From: an uncultured Clostridia bacterium
GTDB lineage: Bacteria > Bacillota > Clostridia > Oscillospirales > Ruminococcaceae
Assembly (NCBI GenBank): GCA_947165805.1
Contig: CAMVBT010000043.1
Coordinates: forward strand, 1-12,137
Length of the DNA stretch: 12,137 nt
Direction of reading: 5' to 3'
Below the pieces are notes generated by a model. The model was not told where the DNA came from, made no database searches, and worked only from the letters and a program-made list of their open reading frames with translations. Shown here piece after piece: positions 1 through 6,501 of the stretch (positions are counted from its first letter, which is position 1; each line of letters opens with the position of its first letter). Position numbers and translations under genes: made by a program.

Positions 1-299
1 AGGTCGCGCACAACGGCGAATTTCCTTAGCGGCGCGAGAGCTATTTTTCCTTTCGGGAACTCCGACAGTCTTGTGTCACACGCGAGCCGCGGTCTGCCGT
101 TTATCAGCATTGCGCAGGCTCCGCACTTTTTCTGCTTGCAGGAGCAGTCCCAGCTTATCGGATCGCCGGCAAGCTCACCCTCGTTAATGATGTCGAGCGC
201 CTGCGCGACTGTCGTATCGTGCGTTTCAAGCGTGACCCGCTGTACATACGGCTTTTCTGACGCGCTCCTTTGTCTTGTTACCTCAAATAATATCTTCAT
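1..299 (-). CDS. Fumarate reductase/succinate dehydrogenase-type iron-sulfur subunit, N-terminal part (runs off left edge)
   Basis: Partial gene: 99 whole codons are visible and the C-terminal ferredoxin-like domain lies outside the window. Translation from ATG 299-297 begins MKILFEVTRQ and shows a plant-type [2Fe-2S] domain with C54-x4-C59-x2-C62-x11-C74, the ligand spacing of SdhB/FrdB; C52 is an extra cysteine just before it. In this family the subunit relays electrons between flavoprotein FAD and the membrane cytochrome b, on the cytoplasmic face. The start lies inside the end of the flavoprotein gene (17-bp overlap in another frame), which implies translational coupling and gives the type-B order C-A-B. 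The ribosome site upstream of this ATG is weak. Family assignment is firm from the cysteine pattern and neighbours. Whether the [4Fe-4S] and [3Fe-4S] motifs follow cannot be seen here. Confidence 0.9.
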   Translation of the reverse strand, partial: MKILFEVTRQRSASEKPYVQRVTLETHDTTVAQALDIINEGELAGDPISWDCSCKQKKCGACAMLINGRPRLACDTRLSEFPKGKIALAPLRKFAVVRD

Positions 300-1845
300 T
301 TTCGGGAATATCTTCAAAAGTTATATCAACAGCGCCGTTCTTATAACACGACACAGTTGTTTTTCTGTATTCGTCGTTCGTTTCGGGGAAGTCGCTGCGA
401 AAGTGCGCACCGCGGCTCTCTTTTCTGTTAAGCGCGGACAGCAGCATCGCAGCGGCCAGCTCATGTCTCGCGAGCTCAACGGCACCAAGGCAGCCGAGTG
501 AGTTCAGTTCGGATAAAGCGTCCGATATATCAGCTTCGCAGCGAGCAATCCCCAGTCCGCGCGCGAGTATTTCGCCGGACTTTTTCACAAACTGCGGATG
601 CGCGGTGCAGTTGAACTGTTCGCTGCCGCTCCGCTCGCTGATATCATCGCTGTCATCGCTTTGCGCGTTTTTTGCGGCGGTCATTCCTCCGAACAGCGCA
701 CCGAGCATCGAGTTGCCGCCGAGGCGGTTCGCGCCGTGATACAGACAGGCACATTCCCCCGCCGCGTACAAGCCGCGCATACTGCTCTCATGCCGTTCGT
801 TCACATATATCCCGCCCATAAAATAGTGTATCGCGGGCTCGACCGGTACCGGCTGTTCCTTCGGGTCGAGAGGGAAGTAGTGCATTATCTCCTCCCGCAG
901 ATCGGACAGCTTTTTATCCCATATCGCGTCGGGTATCTCCGTCAGATCGAGGTACGTTTTCCTGCCCCCGCGAAGCTCGGAGTACATCTCCCGCGAGACC
1001 ACATCGCGCGGCATCAGATTTTTCAGAACGGGGTATCTTTCTTCCATGAAGTATCTGCGCACGCCGTCCTTTTCCGAGAACAGCCTGCCTCCCTCGCCGC
1101 GCGCCGCTTCACTGACAAGACAGCGCTTTCCGTAAATGCCCATAGTCGTCGGGTGGTACTGTATCATTTCGAGATTTGCGAATTTCACGCCCTGCGAGAA
1201 CAATGCAGCGGCAGCGTTTCCGCTGTTTGTGACAGTTCCGGTAGTTATTTCCGGGAAAAAACCGTTCAGCCCGCCGCAGCACTTTATCACATCTCCGCGC
1301 AGTTCGTACAGCTTTCCGGTGTGGTCGTCCCTTGCGCATACGCCGGCGCACTTTCCCGCATCGGTCATCAGCCGTATGAATGTATGGTGCGAGAAACGGG
1401 TGACAAGCCCGCGTGCTTCGTACTTTCTGACTTCATCGGCAAGAGCCGTCATTATCATCTTTCCCGTGCTGCTTTTCGCGAACGCGGTGCGCTTTTTCTT
1501 CTGCCCTCCGAAACTGCGTAGCATTATGCTCCCGTCGTCATTGAGGTTGAACGGAACGCCGAGTCTTTGCAGTTTTCTTACGATATCGGGCGCGTTTTTC
1601 GTCAATGCGCGAACGGCGTCCGGAGCGGCGAGATAACAGCCGCCCTTCATAGTTTCCTCGAAATGCAGCAGCGGAGTATCGTCTTCGCCCATAGTGTCGA
1701 GCGCCGCGTTTATCCCTCCCTCGGCAAGCACTGACTGTGCGCGCTCGGAGGGCTGTGCCGATATGAGGCGGCATTTCTTTCCGGCTTCCGCGAGCGTCAG
1801 AGCGGCGGAAAGTCCGGCAAGTCCGGCGCCGATAATGTTTATCAT
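283..1845 (-). CDS. FAD-dependent fumarate reductase/succinate dehydrogenase-like flavoprotein lacking the covalent-FAD histidine
   Basis: 520 residues from ATG 1845, which overlaps the cytochrome b stop as ATGA and has GAGGTGG 5 bp upstream (1857-1851); an in-frame GTG at 1854 is less likely. The N-terminus has the Rossmann dinucleotide motif GAGLAG (6-11). Family hallmarks follow: LAEGGINAAL, a QYHPTT segment (H231), ARGEGGRLF, PRDVVSRE (R280, R285), HYFMGGI (H340), GANRLGGNS (R374) and the late RKESRGAHFR motif. These include the dicarboxylate-binding and proton-shuttle arginines and histidines expected in FrdA/SdhA. Two points are odd. The usual R-S-H-S/T-V, whose His links covalently to FAD, reads R-A-Q-S-V (Q37). 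The protein is also shorter than most FrdA/SdhA (about 570-650 residues), mainly in the C-terminal region. L-aspartate oxidase (NadB) has a similar size, but the adjacent Fe-S and cytochrome b genes argue against it. Reaction direction and substrate are inferred, not shown. Confidence 0.88.
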   Translation of the reverse strand: MINIIGAGLAGLSAALTLAEAGKKCRLISAQPSERAQSVLAEGGINAALDTMGEDDTPLLHFEETMKGGCYLAAPDAVRALTKNAPDIVRKLQRLGVPFNLNDDGSIMLRSFGGQKKKRTAFAKSSTGKMIMTALADEVRKYEARGLVTRFSHHTFIRLMTDAGKCAGVCARDDHTGKLYELRGDVIKCCGGLNGFFPEITTGTVTNSGNAAAALFSQGVKFANLEMIQYHPTTMGIYGKRCLVSEAARGEGGRLFSEKDGVRRYFMEERYPVLKNLMPRDVVSREMYSELRGGRKTYLDLTEIPDAIWDKKLSDLREEIMHYFPLDPKEQPVPVEPAIHYFMGGIYVNERHESSMRGLYAAGECACLYHGANRLGGNSMLGALFGGMTAAKNAQSDDSDDISERSGSEQFNCTAHPQFVKKSGEILARGLGIARCEADISDALSELNSLGCLGAVELARHELAAAMLLSALNRKESRGAHFRSDFPETNDEYRKTTVSCYKNGAVDITFEDIPENEDII

Positions 1846-2390
1846 GCGATCCACCTCACAAAGTACACAACAAATGCCGCGCCTGCCGCAAGCAGCAGTA
1901 CCGAGAATATGACCGCCGTATCAGCGATGAGATCCTTTGCTCCGCGCACTCCGAACGCAATCATCAGCGGACGTATGTTCGTCACGATATGCAGCAGCAA
2001 GGACAGCACAAGCAGTACCGACATTATGAGCTGCGGCAGATCGAACAGGTTCAGGCGGAAAGCTCCGCCGCTCCCGTGCCCGATGAAAAGCAGGGTATGC
2101 GCCGCGATGAGGAGCATCACGGCAAATCCGCTTATCCGCCGTATCCAGAACAGCTTGTTCTCGCGGAAGTAGCCGGCTCCCGATCTTTTTATTGCCCTGA
2201 GCGTGTCGGCGGTCAGCTTAATGCCGATGAGCGTATGCACGCCTACCGCCCCGATAAGCAGCCACGAAAATACTTGCATCACCGCGTTCCCGCCCGGGAG
2301 AAGCCCTGTGAGCTGTAAACTCCCGATGATGATATGGAGCAGAAAGAGCGCGAATATCACCGGCCCGAGTATAGCGTTGGTTTTTCTCAT
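1842..2390 (-). CDS. Type-B fumarate reductase/succinate dehydrogenase cytochrome b subunit (five-helix, probably diheme)
   Basis: 182 residues, almost entirely hydrophobic, with five predicted membrane helices near 9-29, 40-62, 84-105, 118-140 and 158-179. A histidine sits in each of the first four helices: H19 (LLHIIIG), H52 (GVHTLIG), H99 (AAHTLLF) and H134 (LLHIVTN); helix five has none. This matches the four axial ligands for two b hemes in Wolinella FrdC and Bacillus SdhC. H105 is additional, near the end of helix three. The protein would anchor the flavoprotein and Fe-S subunits and carry electrons through the membrane. The start is ATG 2390, overlapping the previous stop as ATGA, with GGAGG about 10 bp upstream; its own stop overlaps the flavoprotein ATG in the same way. 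Diheme status is inferred from the histidine pattern. Quinone specificity cannot be read from the sequence. Confidence 0.85.
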   Translation of the reverse strand: MRKTNAILGPVIFALFLLHIIIGSLQLTGLLPGGNAVMQVFSWLLIGAVGVHTLIGIKLTADTLRAIKRSGAGYFRENKLFWIRRISGFAVMLLIAAHTLLFIGHGSGGAFRLNLFDLPQLIMSVLLVLSLLLHIVTNIRPLMIAFGVRGAKDLIADTAVIFSVLLLAAGAAFVVYFVRWIA

Positions 2391-2890
2391 GCCGTCTCGT
2401 CCTCCACAGCGATAACATCAACGTTCTTCCCGTCATATATGTCCGAAATGCCGTATTTTTCAGCGGCTTCGGCGGACACGATCATCATGTCGAAGCGCCC
2501 GTTCTCTGCCTTTGATAATGTCAGCACGGCGTCGCCGGTCGTTACCTTCATCTGGTTTTCCGGGAGCCGCGACATGAAGCTCCGCGCGAGAGTCAATGCT
2601 CCCGTGTCACCCGCAAGCGTCACACATTCGATGTCATCGAAAATTATCGTGAAGTCACCGCCCGAAAAGAACTCATGCCACGCTGCAAGATCGCTTTCGC
2701 TTTTGTGGCGGTCACGGTTTATCAGCACGGTGTAGCTTCCCGAGGGCTTGTCGATCACTTCCGATGCCGAGGAAACCGCGTCCGTGCCGCCGGAGAGCTT
2801 CGCAAAGCCTCCCGCAAGCGCGAACGGCACCACGATCAGCAGAACTGTACTCACAAGACAGACCGCGATATGCTTCATGACCCGCGGCAT
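2387..2890 (-). CDS. Unrecognised membrane-anchored extracytoplasmic protein of the iron/electron-transfer operon
   Basis: I do not recognise this family. The product is 167 residues from ATG 2890, which shares one base with the upstream stop (TAATG), or 163 residues from the ATG at 2878 (MKHIAVCL). A hydrophobic stretch at about residues 7-26 reads as an uncleaved anchor or signal peptide with no lipobox cysteine, leaving a soluble domain of about 140 residues outside the membrane. That domain is acidic and mixed alpha/beta in character, with segments such as SYTVLINRDRH, WHEFFSGGD, RSFMSRLPENQM and TLSKAENGRFDMM. It has one cysteine in the domain (IECVTL), no CxxC and no heme-binding motif. 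It sits between the FMN-binding lipoprotein and the cytochrome b gene, with overlapping ends on both sides. A partner or adaptor role in extracytoplasmic electron transfer or substrate capture is a guess from position only. Confidence 0.75.
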   Translation of the reverse strand: MPRVMKHIAVCLVSTVLLIVVPFALAGGFAKLSGGTDAVSSASEVIDKPSGSYTVLINRDRHKSESDLAAWHEFFSGGDFTIIFDDIECVTLAGDTGALTLARSFMSRLPENQMKVTTGDAVLTLSKAENGRFDMMIVSAEAAEKYGISDIYDGKNVDVIAVEDETA

Positions 2891-3336
2891 TACTTCTGTT
2901 CAGCCTGCGCAAGCGCGGAATCGGCGGCTTCAACGAACTGATGATAATTGATAGTCGCTCCGCTTATAGCGTCCACGCCGTCAACGCTGCCCGCGAGAAC
3001 GAGCTGCTCCGCGTATTTACCGCACGCGCCGACGGCCTTCTGCGCCTTGTTGTAGAAATCCTTGTTGGCGATGCTTCCGGATTTTTTTCCGTAATCCTCG
3101 CCCTTTTCGGTGCCGTCAAGCTCGTATGTCTTAAAAGTGCAGTCCGCGATCGCGCCGTCCTTTATCGTGATGTTCACTATGCCGTAGCCGTTGCCTTCCT
3201 CGGAGCCGTCCTCGTTGATGTACTCGGCGCTTCTCGCTTCATAAGTTCCGTCCTTGTACGAAACATCGGAGCTGCCGCAGCCCGCGAGCATCGCAAGACA
3301 CGCGAATGCTGCTGCAAACGCATAGCATTTTTTCAT
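2890..3336 (-). CDS. Lipoprotein with an FMN-binding domain
   Basis: 148 residues. The signal peptide ends in the lipobox LAGC (C20), so the mature protein should be lipid-anchored on the outer face of the membrane. The rest is one FMN-binding domain: YKDGTYEA near the start, IVNITIKDGAI in the middle, and DAISGAT at 122-128. In this family the last Thr (T128) of D-x-x-S/T-G-A-T receives FMN as a phosphodiester from ApbE; no ApbE gene is in the window. The domain is shared with RnfG/NqrC and with PplA, the lipoprotein of flavin-based extracellular electron transfer. The start overlaps the ATPase stop as ATGA, with GAGGTGAT about 6 bp upstream. Position just after the ABC genes and before the cytochrome b/Frd-like set suggests an electron carrier outside the membrane. 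The domain call is firm; the electron partner is inferred. Confidence 0.88.
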   Translation of the reverse strand: MKKCYAFAAAFACLAMLAGCGSSDVSYKDGTYEARSAEYINEDGSEEGNGYGIVNITIKDGAIADCTFKTYELDGTEKGEDYGKKSGSIANKDFYNKAQKAVGACGKYAEQLVLAGSVDGVDAISGATINYHQFVEAADSALAQAEQK

Positions 3337-4037
3337 AATATCACCTCATTGTCGAATTTTATCTCACCCGTGAAATTCTCGTTTATCGTTTCCTTGTGCA
3401 GCTTTCCGTTTCGCAGATATACCGTTCTCTGCGCGACCTCGGCGACCTCGGGGTCGTGTGTTACGACGATGAGAGTCGTACCCTCGTTGTGCAGCTTATG
3501 AAACAGATCGACGACTATCTTTTCGTTCGCGTCGTCGAGGTTTCCGGTAGGCTCGTCGGCGAGGATTATCTCCGGGTAGTTTATCAGCGCGCGCGCGACG
3601 CAGACTCTTTGCTGCTCGCCGCCGGAAAGCTGGCTCGGAAGATGCTTTGCTCTGTCGGCGAGCCCGACGCGGTCAAGCGCTTCGAGCGCCTCTTTTTCAT
3701 CGGGAACGCTGTGGTAATACTGCGCGAGCATCACGTTTTCTATCGCCGTAAGATAGCCGACAAGGTGGAACTGCTGGAATATCAGCCCTATCTTGTCGCG
3801 GCGTATCGTGGTGAGGTTCTTTGCGCTTTCCTTTGCTATATCGACGCCGTCGAGCAGGACTTCGCCCCTGCTCGGCTTATCCATGCAGCCGATAATGTTC
3901 ATCATCGTGCTCTTTCCGGAACCCGACGGTCCCATTATCGAGAGCCATTCGCCCTTTTCGACCTTTAAATTCACATCGTCGAGCGCGTGAAGGTCTCCGT
4001 ATATTTTGTAGATGTTTTTTAATTCAAGCAAGCTCAC
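3333..4037 (-). CDS. ABC transporter ATP-binding protein, MacB/LolD-type
   Basis: 234 residues with a complete ATPase set: Walker A GPSGSGKST (36-44), Q-loop glutamine (Q88), signature LSGGEQQ (138-144), Walker B IILADEP (157-163) with the catalytic Glu, and switch His (H194, VVTHD). Length and motif context fit the MacB/LolD/FtsE class, which pairs with four-helix FtsX-like permeases, and two such permease genes lie directly upstream. These ABC units usually do mechanical work at the membrane rather than act as classic import channels. In the Campylobacter P19/FTR1 iron locus an equivalent ABC set accompanies the permease. Translation starts at GTG 4037, with AAAGGAG 8 bp upstream lying across the end of the permease gene, only 3 bp away. 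All motifs are intact, so this subunit should work even if its second permease partner is broken. Confidence 0.93.
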   Translation of the reverse strand: MSLLELKNIYKIYGDLHALDDVNLKVEKGEWLSIMGPSGSGKSTMMNIIGCMDKPSRGEVLLDGVDIAKESAKNLTTIRRDKIGLIFQQFHLVGYLTAIENVMLAQYYHSVPDEKEALEALDRVGLADRAKHLPSQLSGGEQQRVCVARALINYPEIILADEPTGNLDDANEKIVVDLFHKLHNEGTTLIVVTHDPEVAEVAQRTVYLRNGKLHKETINENFTGEIKFDNEVIL

Positions 4038-4040
4038 AGC

Positions 4041-4271
4041 TTATTCTCCTTTCAGCACAAGCGCCGGATCGACCTGTGTGGCGCTCCTTATCGGAAGCAG
4101 GCACGAAACGCCTGTCACCGCGACGGAAACGAGTATCGTTATCGGTATCAGCAGCGGCATGAACGAGATCGAGCTGCTGAACACATTGATGCTGACCTGC
4201 TGCGCGAAGATAAATCCGAGAACGACTCCGATCGTTCCGCCTGTCGCGCCGAGCAGTATGCCCTCACCCAT
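4041..4271 (-). CDS. ABC permease, C-terminal 76-residue portion after the premature stop
   Basis: This continues the permease in the same frame beyond the TAA, from an ATG one codon past it (MGEGILLGATGG). It encodes the last two membrane helices and the usual FtsX C-terminus (PIRSATQVDPALVLKGE). The ATG is probably an internal methionine of the intact protein. Re-initiation right after the stop is conceivable but has no clear ribosome site, so this is best read as the tail of the interrupted gene. Confidence 0.45.
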   Translation of the reverse strand: MGEGILLGATGGTIGVVLGFIFAQQVSINVFSSSISFMPLLIPITILVSVAVTGVSCLLPIRSATQVDPALVLKGE

Positions 4272-4274
4272 GAA

Positions 4275-5195
4275 TTACGCGATTATCCCGCCGTTTGAAG
4301 CGCCTATCGCCTTGCGGAGCCCTATTTCTCTGCGGCGTTCCGTGACTACCGCGGTCATCGTCGTAGCGACGCATATCATCGTCAGCGCCAGCACTATGAC
4401 AGTCACGAGAAGCACAAGAGCCTGCAATTTCGTGAGCACCGTCGATTCCGATTCCGTCACGCGCTTGACGAGCCTTGCGCTGACGCCGGGTACATTCGCG
4501 CTGATCTTGTCGGCGTATTCCTTCAGCTTGTCGGATTTTGCAGATACTGAAAGCTCCGCGATGTCTATTTTCCCCGGAATTCCGGTAAGCTCCTCAAGGT
4601 CGGTCATCGGGATATATACATAGTCTTCTTCGGGACCGCCCGTTTCGAGAATGCCCGCGACCGTCATATCCTTCGTGTTGTCTGTAACAGTTCCGTCCTC
4701 TTCGGTCTCCTGATCTTCGGGTGTGTAGTTCACAGTCACCTCGTCGCCGATGCCAAGCCTGAATTTCTCTGCGAGCGAAGCACCGAGAAGTATCTGTCCT
4801 CCCGCGGACGGGAACGCTCCCTCAACCGACCAGTACGGGCTTGTGAGCTTCGCCTGTTCCATATCCGTCCCGGCTGCCATAACGGGGAGCTCATGTATCC
4901 TGACCGACTCATAGCGGTACGGTGTTACGCCGACTATATCCTTGCTGTCTATGTATGACTTTCCCTTGGAAATATCGTTGACTGTGAAATGCCCGTCTGT
5001 CGGCGTAAAAATCATATTCGCGCCGTAGTTGCGGAACTGCGCGCCCATCTGTCTCGGGACATCGACGTATATCGTCACGAGCCCCGACAGTATCGCCGCG
5101 CCGATCGCAACTGACAGAAGTGCGACTATCATTCTCGAACGGCGCCGCAGCAGGGAAGCGGTCACCATTCGCAAAAACATTTTTCTCTTATTCAT
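4275..5195 (-). CDS. ABC permease, N-terminal 306-residue portion before the premature stop
   Basis: This is the part that would be translated from the normal start of the broken permease. It holds the first membrane helix, the whole extracytoplasmic domain and the second helix (LVLLVTVIVLALTMICVATT), then ends within the cytoplasmic loop after AIGASNGGIIA. The last two helices are absent, so a stable ABC permease half is not expected from this piece alone. Confidence 0.6.
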   Translation of the reverse strand: MNKRKMFLRMVTASLLRRRSRMIVALLSVAIGAAILSGLVTIYVDVPRQMGAQFRNYGANMIFTPTDGHFTVNDISKGKSYIDSKDIVGVTPYRYESVRIHELPVMAAGTDMEQAKLTSPYWSVEGAFPSAGGQILLGASLAEKFRLGIGDEVTVNYTPEDQETEEDGTVTDNTKDMTVAGILETGGPEEDYVYIPMTDLEELTGIPGKIDIAELSVSAKSDKLKEYADKISANVPGVSARLVKRVTESESTVLTKLQALVLLVTVIVLALTMICVATTMTAVVTERRREIGLRKAIGASNGGIIA

Positions 5196-5208
5196 GATAC
5201 CGCCCCCA

Positions 5209-6495
5209 TTATCTTCCGTGGAGAACTTCACACGGGCTGAGCCGCAGAAGCATCCTTATCGCGGGAATGCAGCCCGCCAGCGTAACGATGACCACAAGCA
5301 CCGCCACGAGCGGTATCACCACGGGTCTCATCGTTATCGCCGAACCGAATACCGAATGACCGATTATCTGCGCAAATCCCCAGCCTGCGAAAAATCCCGC
5401 GGTTCCGCCGAATATCGCTGTCACCATTATCTCCGTCAGCACAAGTCCCGAGACCGAGGAGTTCTGTGCGCCTATCGCCTTCATAAGTCCCATTTCCGCG
5501 CTGCGCTCCATTACGCTCGCGGTAACGAGATTGCAGATGCCGAGCGCCGCACCTATAAGGCTGAGTATCGTTATCAGCGTCATAAGGAGCTGCGTCTTTT
5601 CGAGTATCGCGCCCTCGGAGTCTGCCACCTGCCTTACGGGAGCCGCCACCGAGTCGGTGATGACCTCTTGTATCTGATAGCATATCGAGCTTGCGTAGGC
5701 TGTGCAGTACCATGTTTCGTACTGCGCGATAGTCAGGGATTTCGGGTCTTTTGCCGCCTTTATCGCAAGGTCGTTTTCGGGAGTTGTCAGAGCGCTGACT
5801 TCTATGCTGTCGATCTTTCCGTCGAGCCCGTCAAGGGACTGCGCCGTGTCTATCGGCATGAATATCTTGTCGTCCTCGTCGCCGCCCGCGTCGAATATCC
5901 CGACAACGTTCAGCGTCAGATCGGACACGGTGCCGTTGAGGTGAAGCGTATCGCCTGCCTTTATCCCGAGCTTTTCGGCAAGCGCTTTCCCGACCATTGC
6001 GCCGTTTTCGCCGCCCGACTGCTCGTCGAGCCATTTGCCGTCAGCTATCTCCCACCAGCTTCTCATGCTTGTGACGCCCGCGTCGAGCTGTTCGCCCGTG
6101 GGGAGCTCCATGTGGTGGTTGAACCACGTTCCCACCGCGGAAGCTTTCGTTCCGTCGTCAAGCGTCACCGACGCGTTGATGAACGGCGCGTAGTCGATGA
6201 TGTTGAACGCCCAGAATATCGTTTTTATATTTCCGAGCTCGTCCTCGCGCAGATAGGCGCCTGTGCCGCCTTCGCCCTCGACTTCATACAGTGAGGACAG
6301 CACCGAGTTTTCTTTCGGCACGACCGTGATGTTCGCGCCGTAGGTCTTTAGTTCCTGATTTACCTTGTCGCCGACATCGAGCATAACACTGAGCATCGCG
6401 GTGGCGAGCGACGCGCCGAGAGCTATTGTGAATGCGATCATCAGCATTTTCTTCCACTGCCTGAACAGTGTTCCGAATATCATTCTGAAAAACAT
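5209..6495 (-). CDS. ABC transporter permease, MacB/FtsX family, first of the pair
   Basis: 428 residues with the four-helix MacB/FtsX layout. One membrane helix lies near 17-38, followed by a large extracytoplasmic domain that begins ELKTYGANITVVP. Three helices follow at about 303-330, 350-380 and 390-412, with the diagnostic loop MERSAEMGLMKAIGAQN between the second and third. The end, LRLSPCEVLHGR, is typical of the family. It should pair with the next permease and the ATPase to form one ABC complex in the FTR1/P19 iron locus. ATG 6495 lies 6 bp after the DUF2318 stop, with AAGGA about 11 bp upstream; an ATG four codons later is an alternative. Unlike its partner it is intact. The cargo or mechanical role is unknown. 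Confidence 0.9.
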   Translation of the reverse strand: MFFRMIFGTLFRQWKKMLMIAFTIALGASLATAMLSVMLDVGDKVNQELKTYGANITVVPKENSVLSSLYEVEGEGGTGAYLREDELGNIKTIFWAFNIIDYAPFINASVTLDDGTKASAVGTWFNHHMELPTGEQLDAGVTSMRSWWEIADGKWLDEQSGGENGAMVGKALAEKLGIKAGDTLHLNGTVSDLTLNVVGIFDAGGDEDDKIFMPIDTAQSLDGLDGKIDSIEVSALTTPENDLAIKAAKDPKSLTIAQYETWYCTAYASSICYQIQEVITDSVAAPVRQVADSEGAILEKTQLLMTLITILSLIGAALGICNLVTASVMERSAEMGLMKAIGAQNSSVSGLVLTEIMVTAIFGGTAGFFAGWGFAQIIGHSVFGSAITMRPVVIPLVAVLVVIVTLAGCIPAIRMLLRLSPCEVLHGR

Positions 6496-6501
6496 ACCGC
6501 G

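Larger units (their letters stand above)
4041..5195 (-). pseudogene. ABC permease (MacB/FtsX family), second of the pair, interrupted by one in-frame TAA
   Basis: Read through, this is a 384-codon permease: an N-terminal membrane helix at about 20-45, a MacB-like periplasmic domain, and the FtsX domain with VTERRREIGLRKAIGAS before the last two helices. Codon 307 (4277-4275) is TAA. The same frame continues past it with F-M-G-E-G and normal FtsX residues to the end (VDPALVLKGE), so there is no shift or deletion. Aligned with the neighbouring permease, the stop falls just after AIGA at the equivalent of Leu351. TAA is an ordinary stop for several genes here, so recoding is unlikely. The start chosen is ATG 5195 (MNKRKMFLRM), with GGGGGCGG upstream and 13 bp after the previous stop; an ATG at 5231 would overlap that gene. 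A true nonsense mutation, a sequencing error or a functional split are all possible. Confidence 0.8.

Noticed and set aside
73..501. A 142-codon plus-strand open frame at the left edge
   Set aside because: It runs opposite the Fe-S subunit and the end of the flavoprotein gene, whose minus-strand translations show clear conserved motifs.
283..1845. L-aspartate oxidase (NadB) as the identity of the flavoprotein
   Set aside because: Size and the missing covalent His fit NadB, but the gene sits between a heme-histidine cytochrome b and an FrdB-type Fe-S gene with overlapping ends, and no nadA or nadC is present.
4275..4277. Programmed readthrough or a recoded TAA in the permease
   Set aside because: TAA terminates several other genes in the window (for example FTR1, the P19-like lipoprotein and flavodoxin), and I see no structure just downstream that suggests readthrough.
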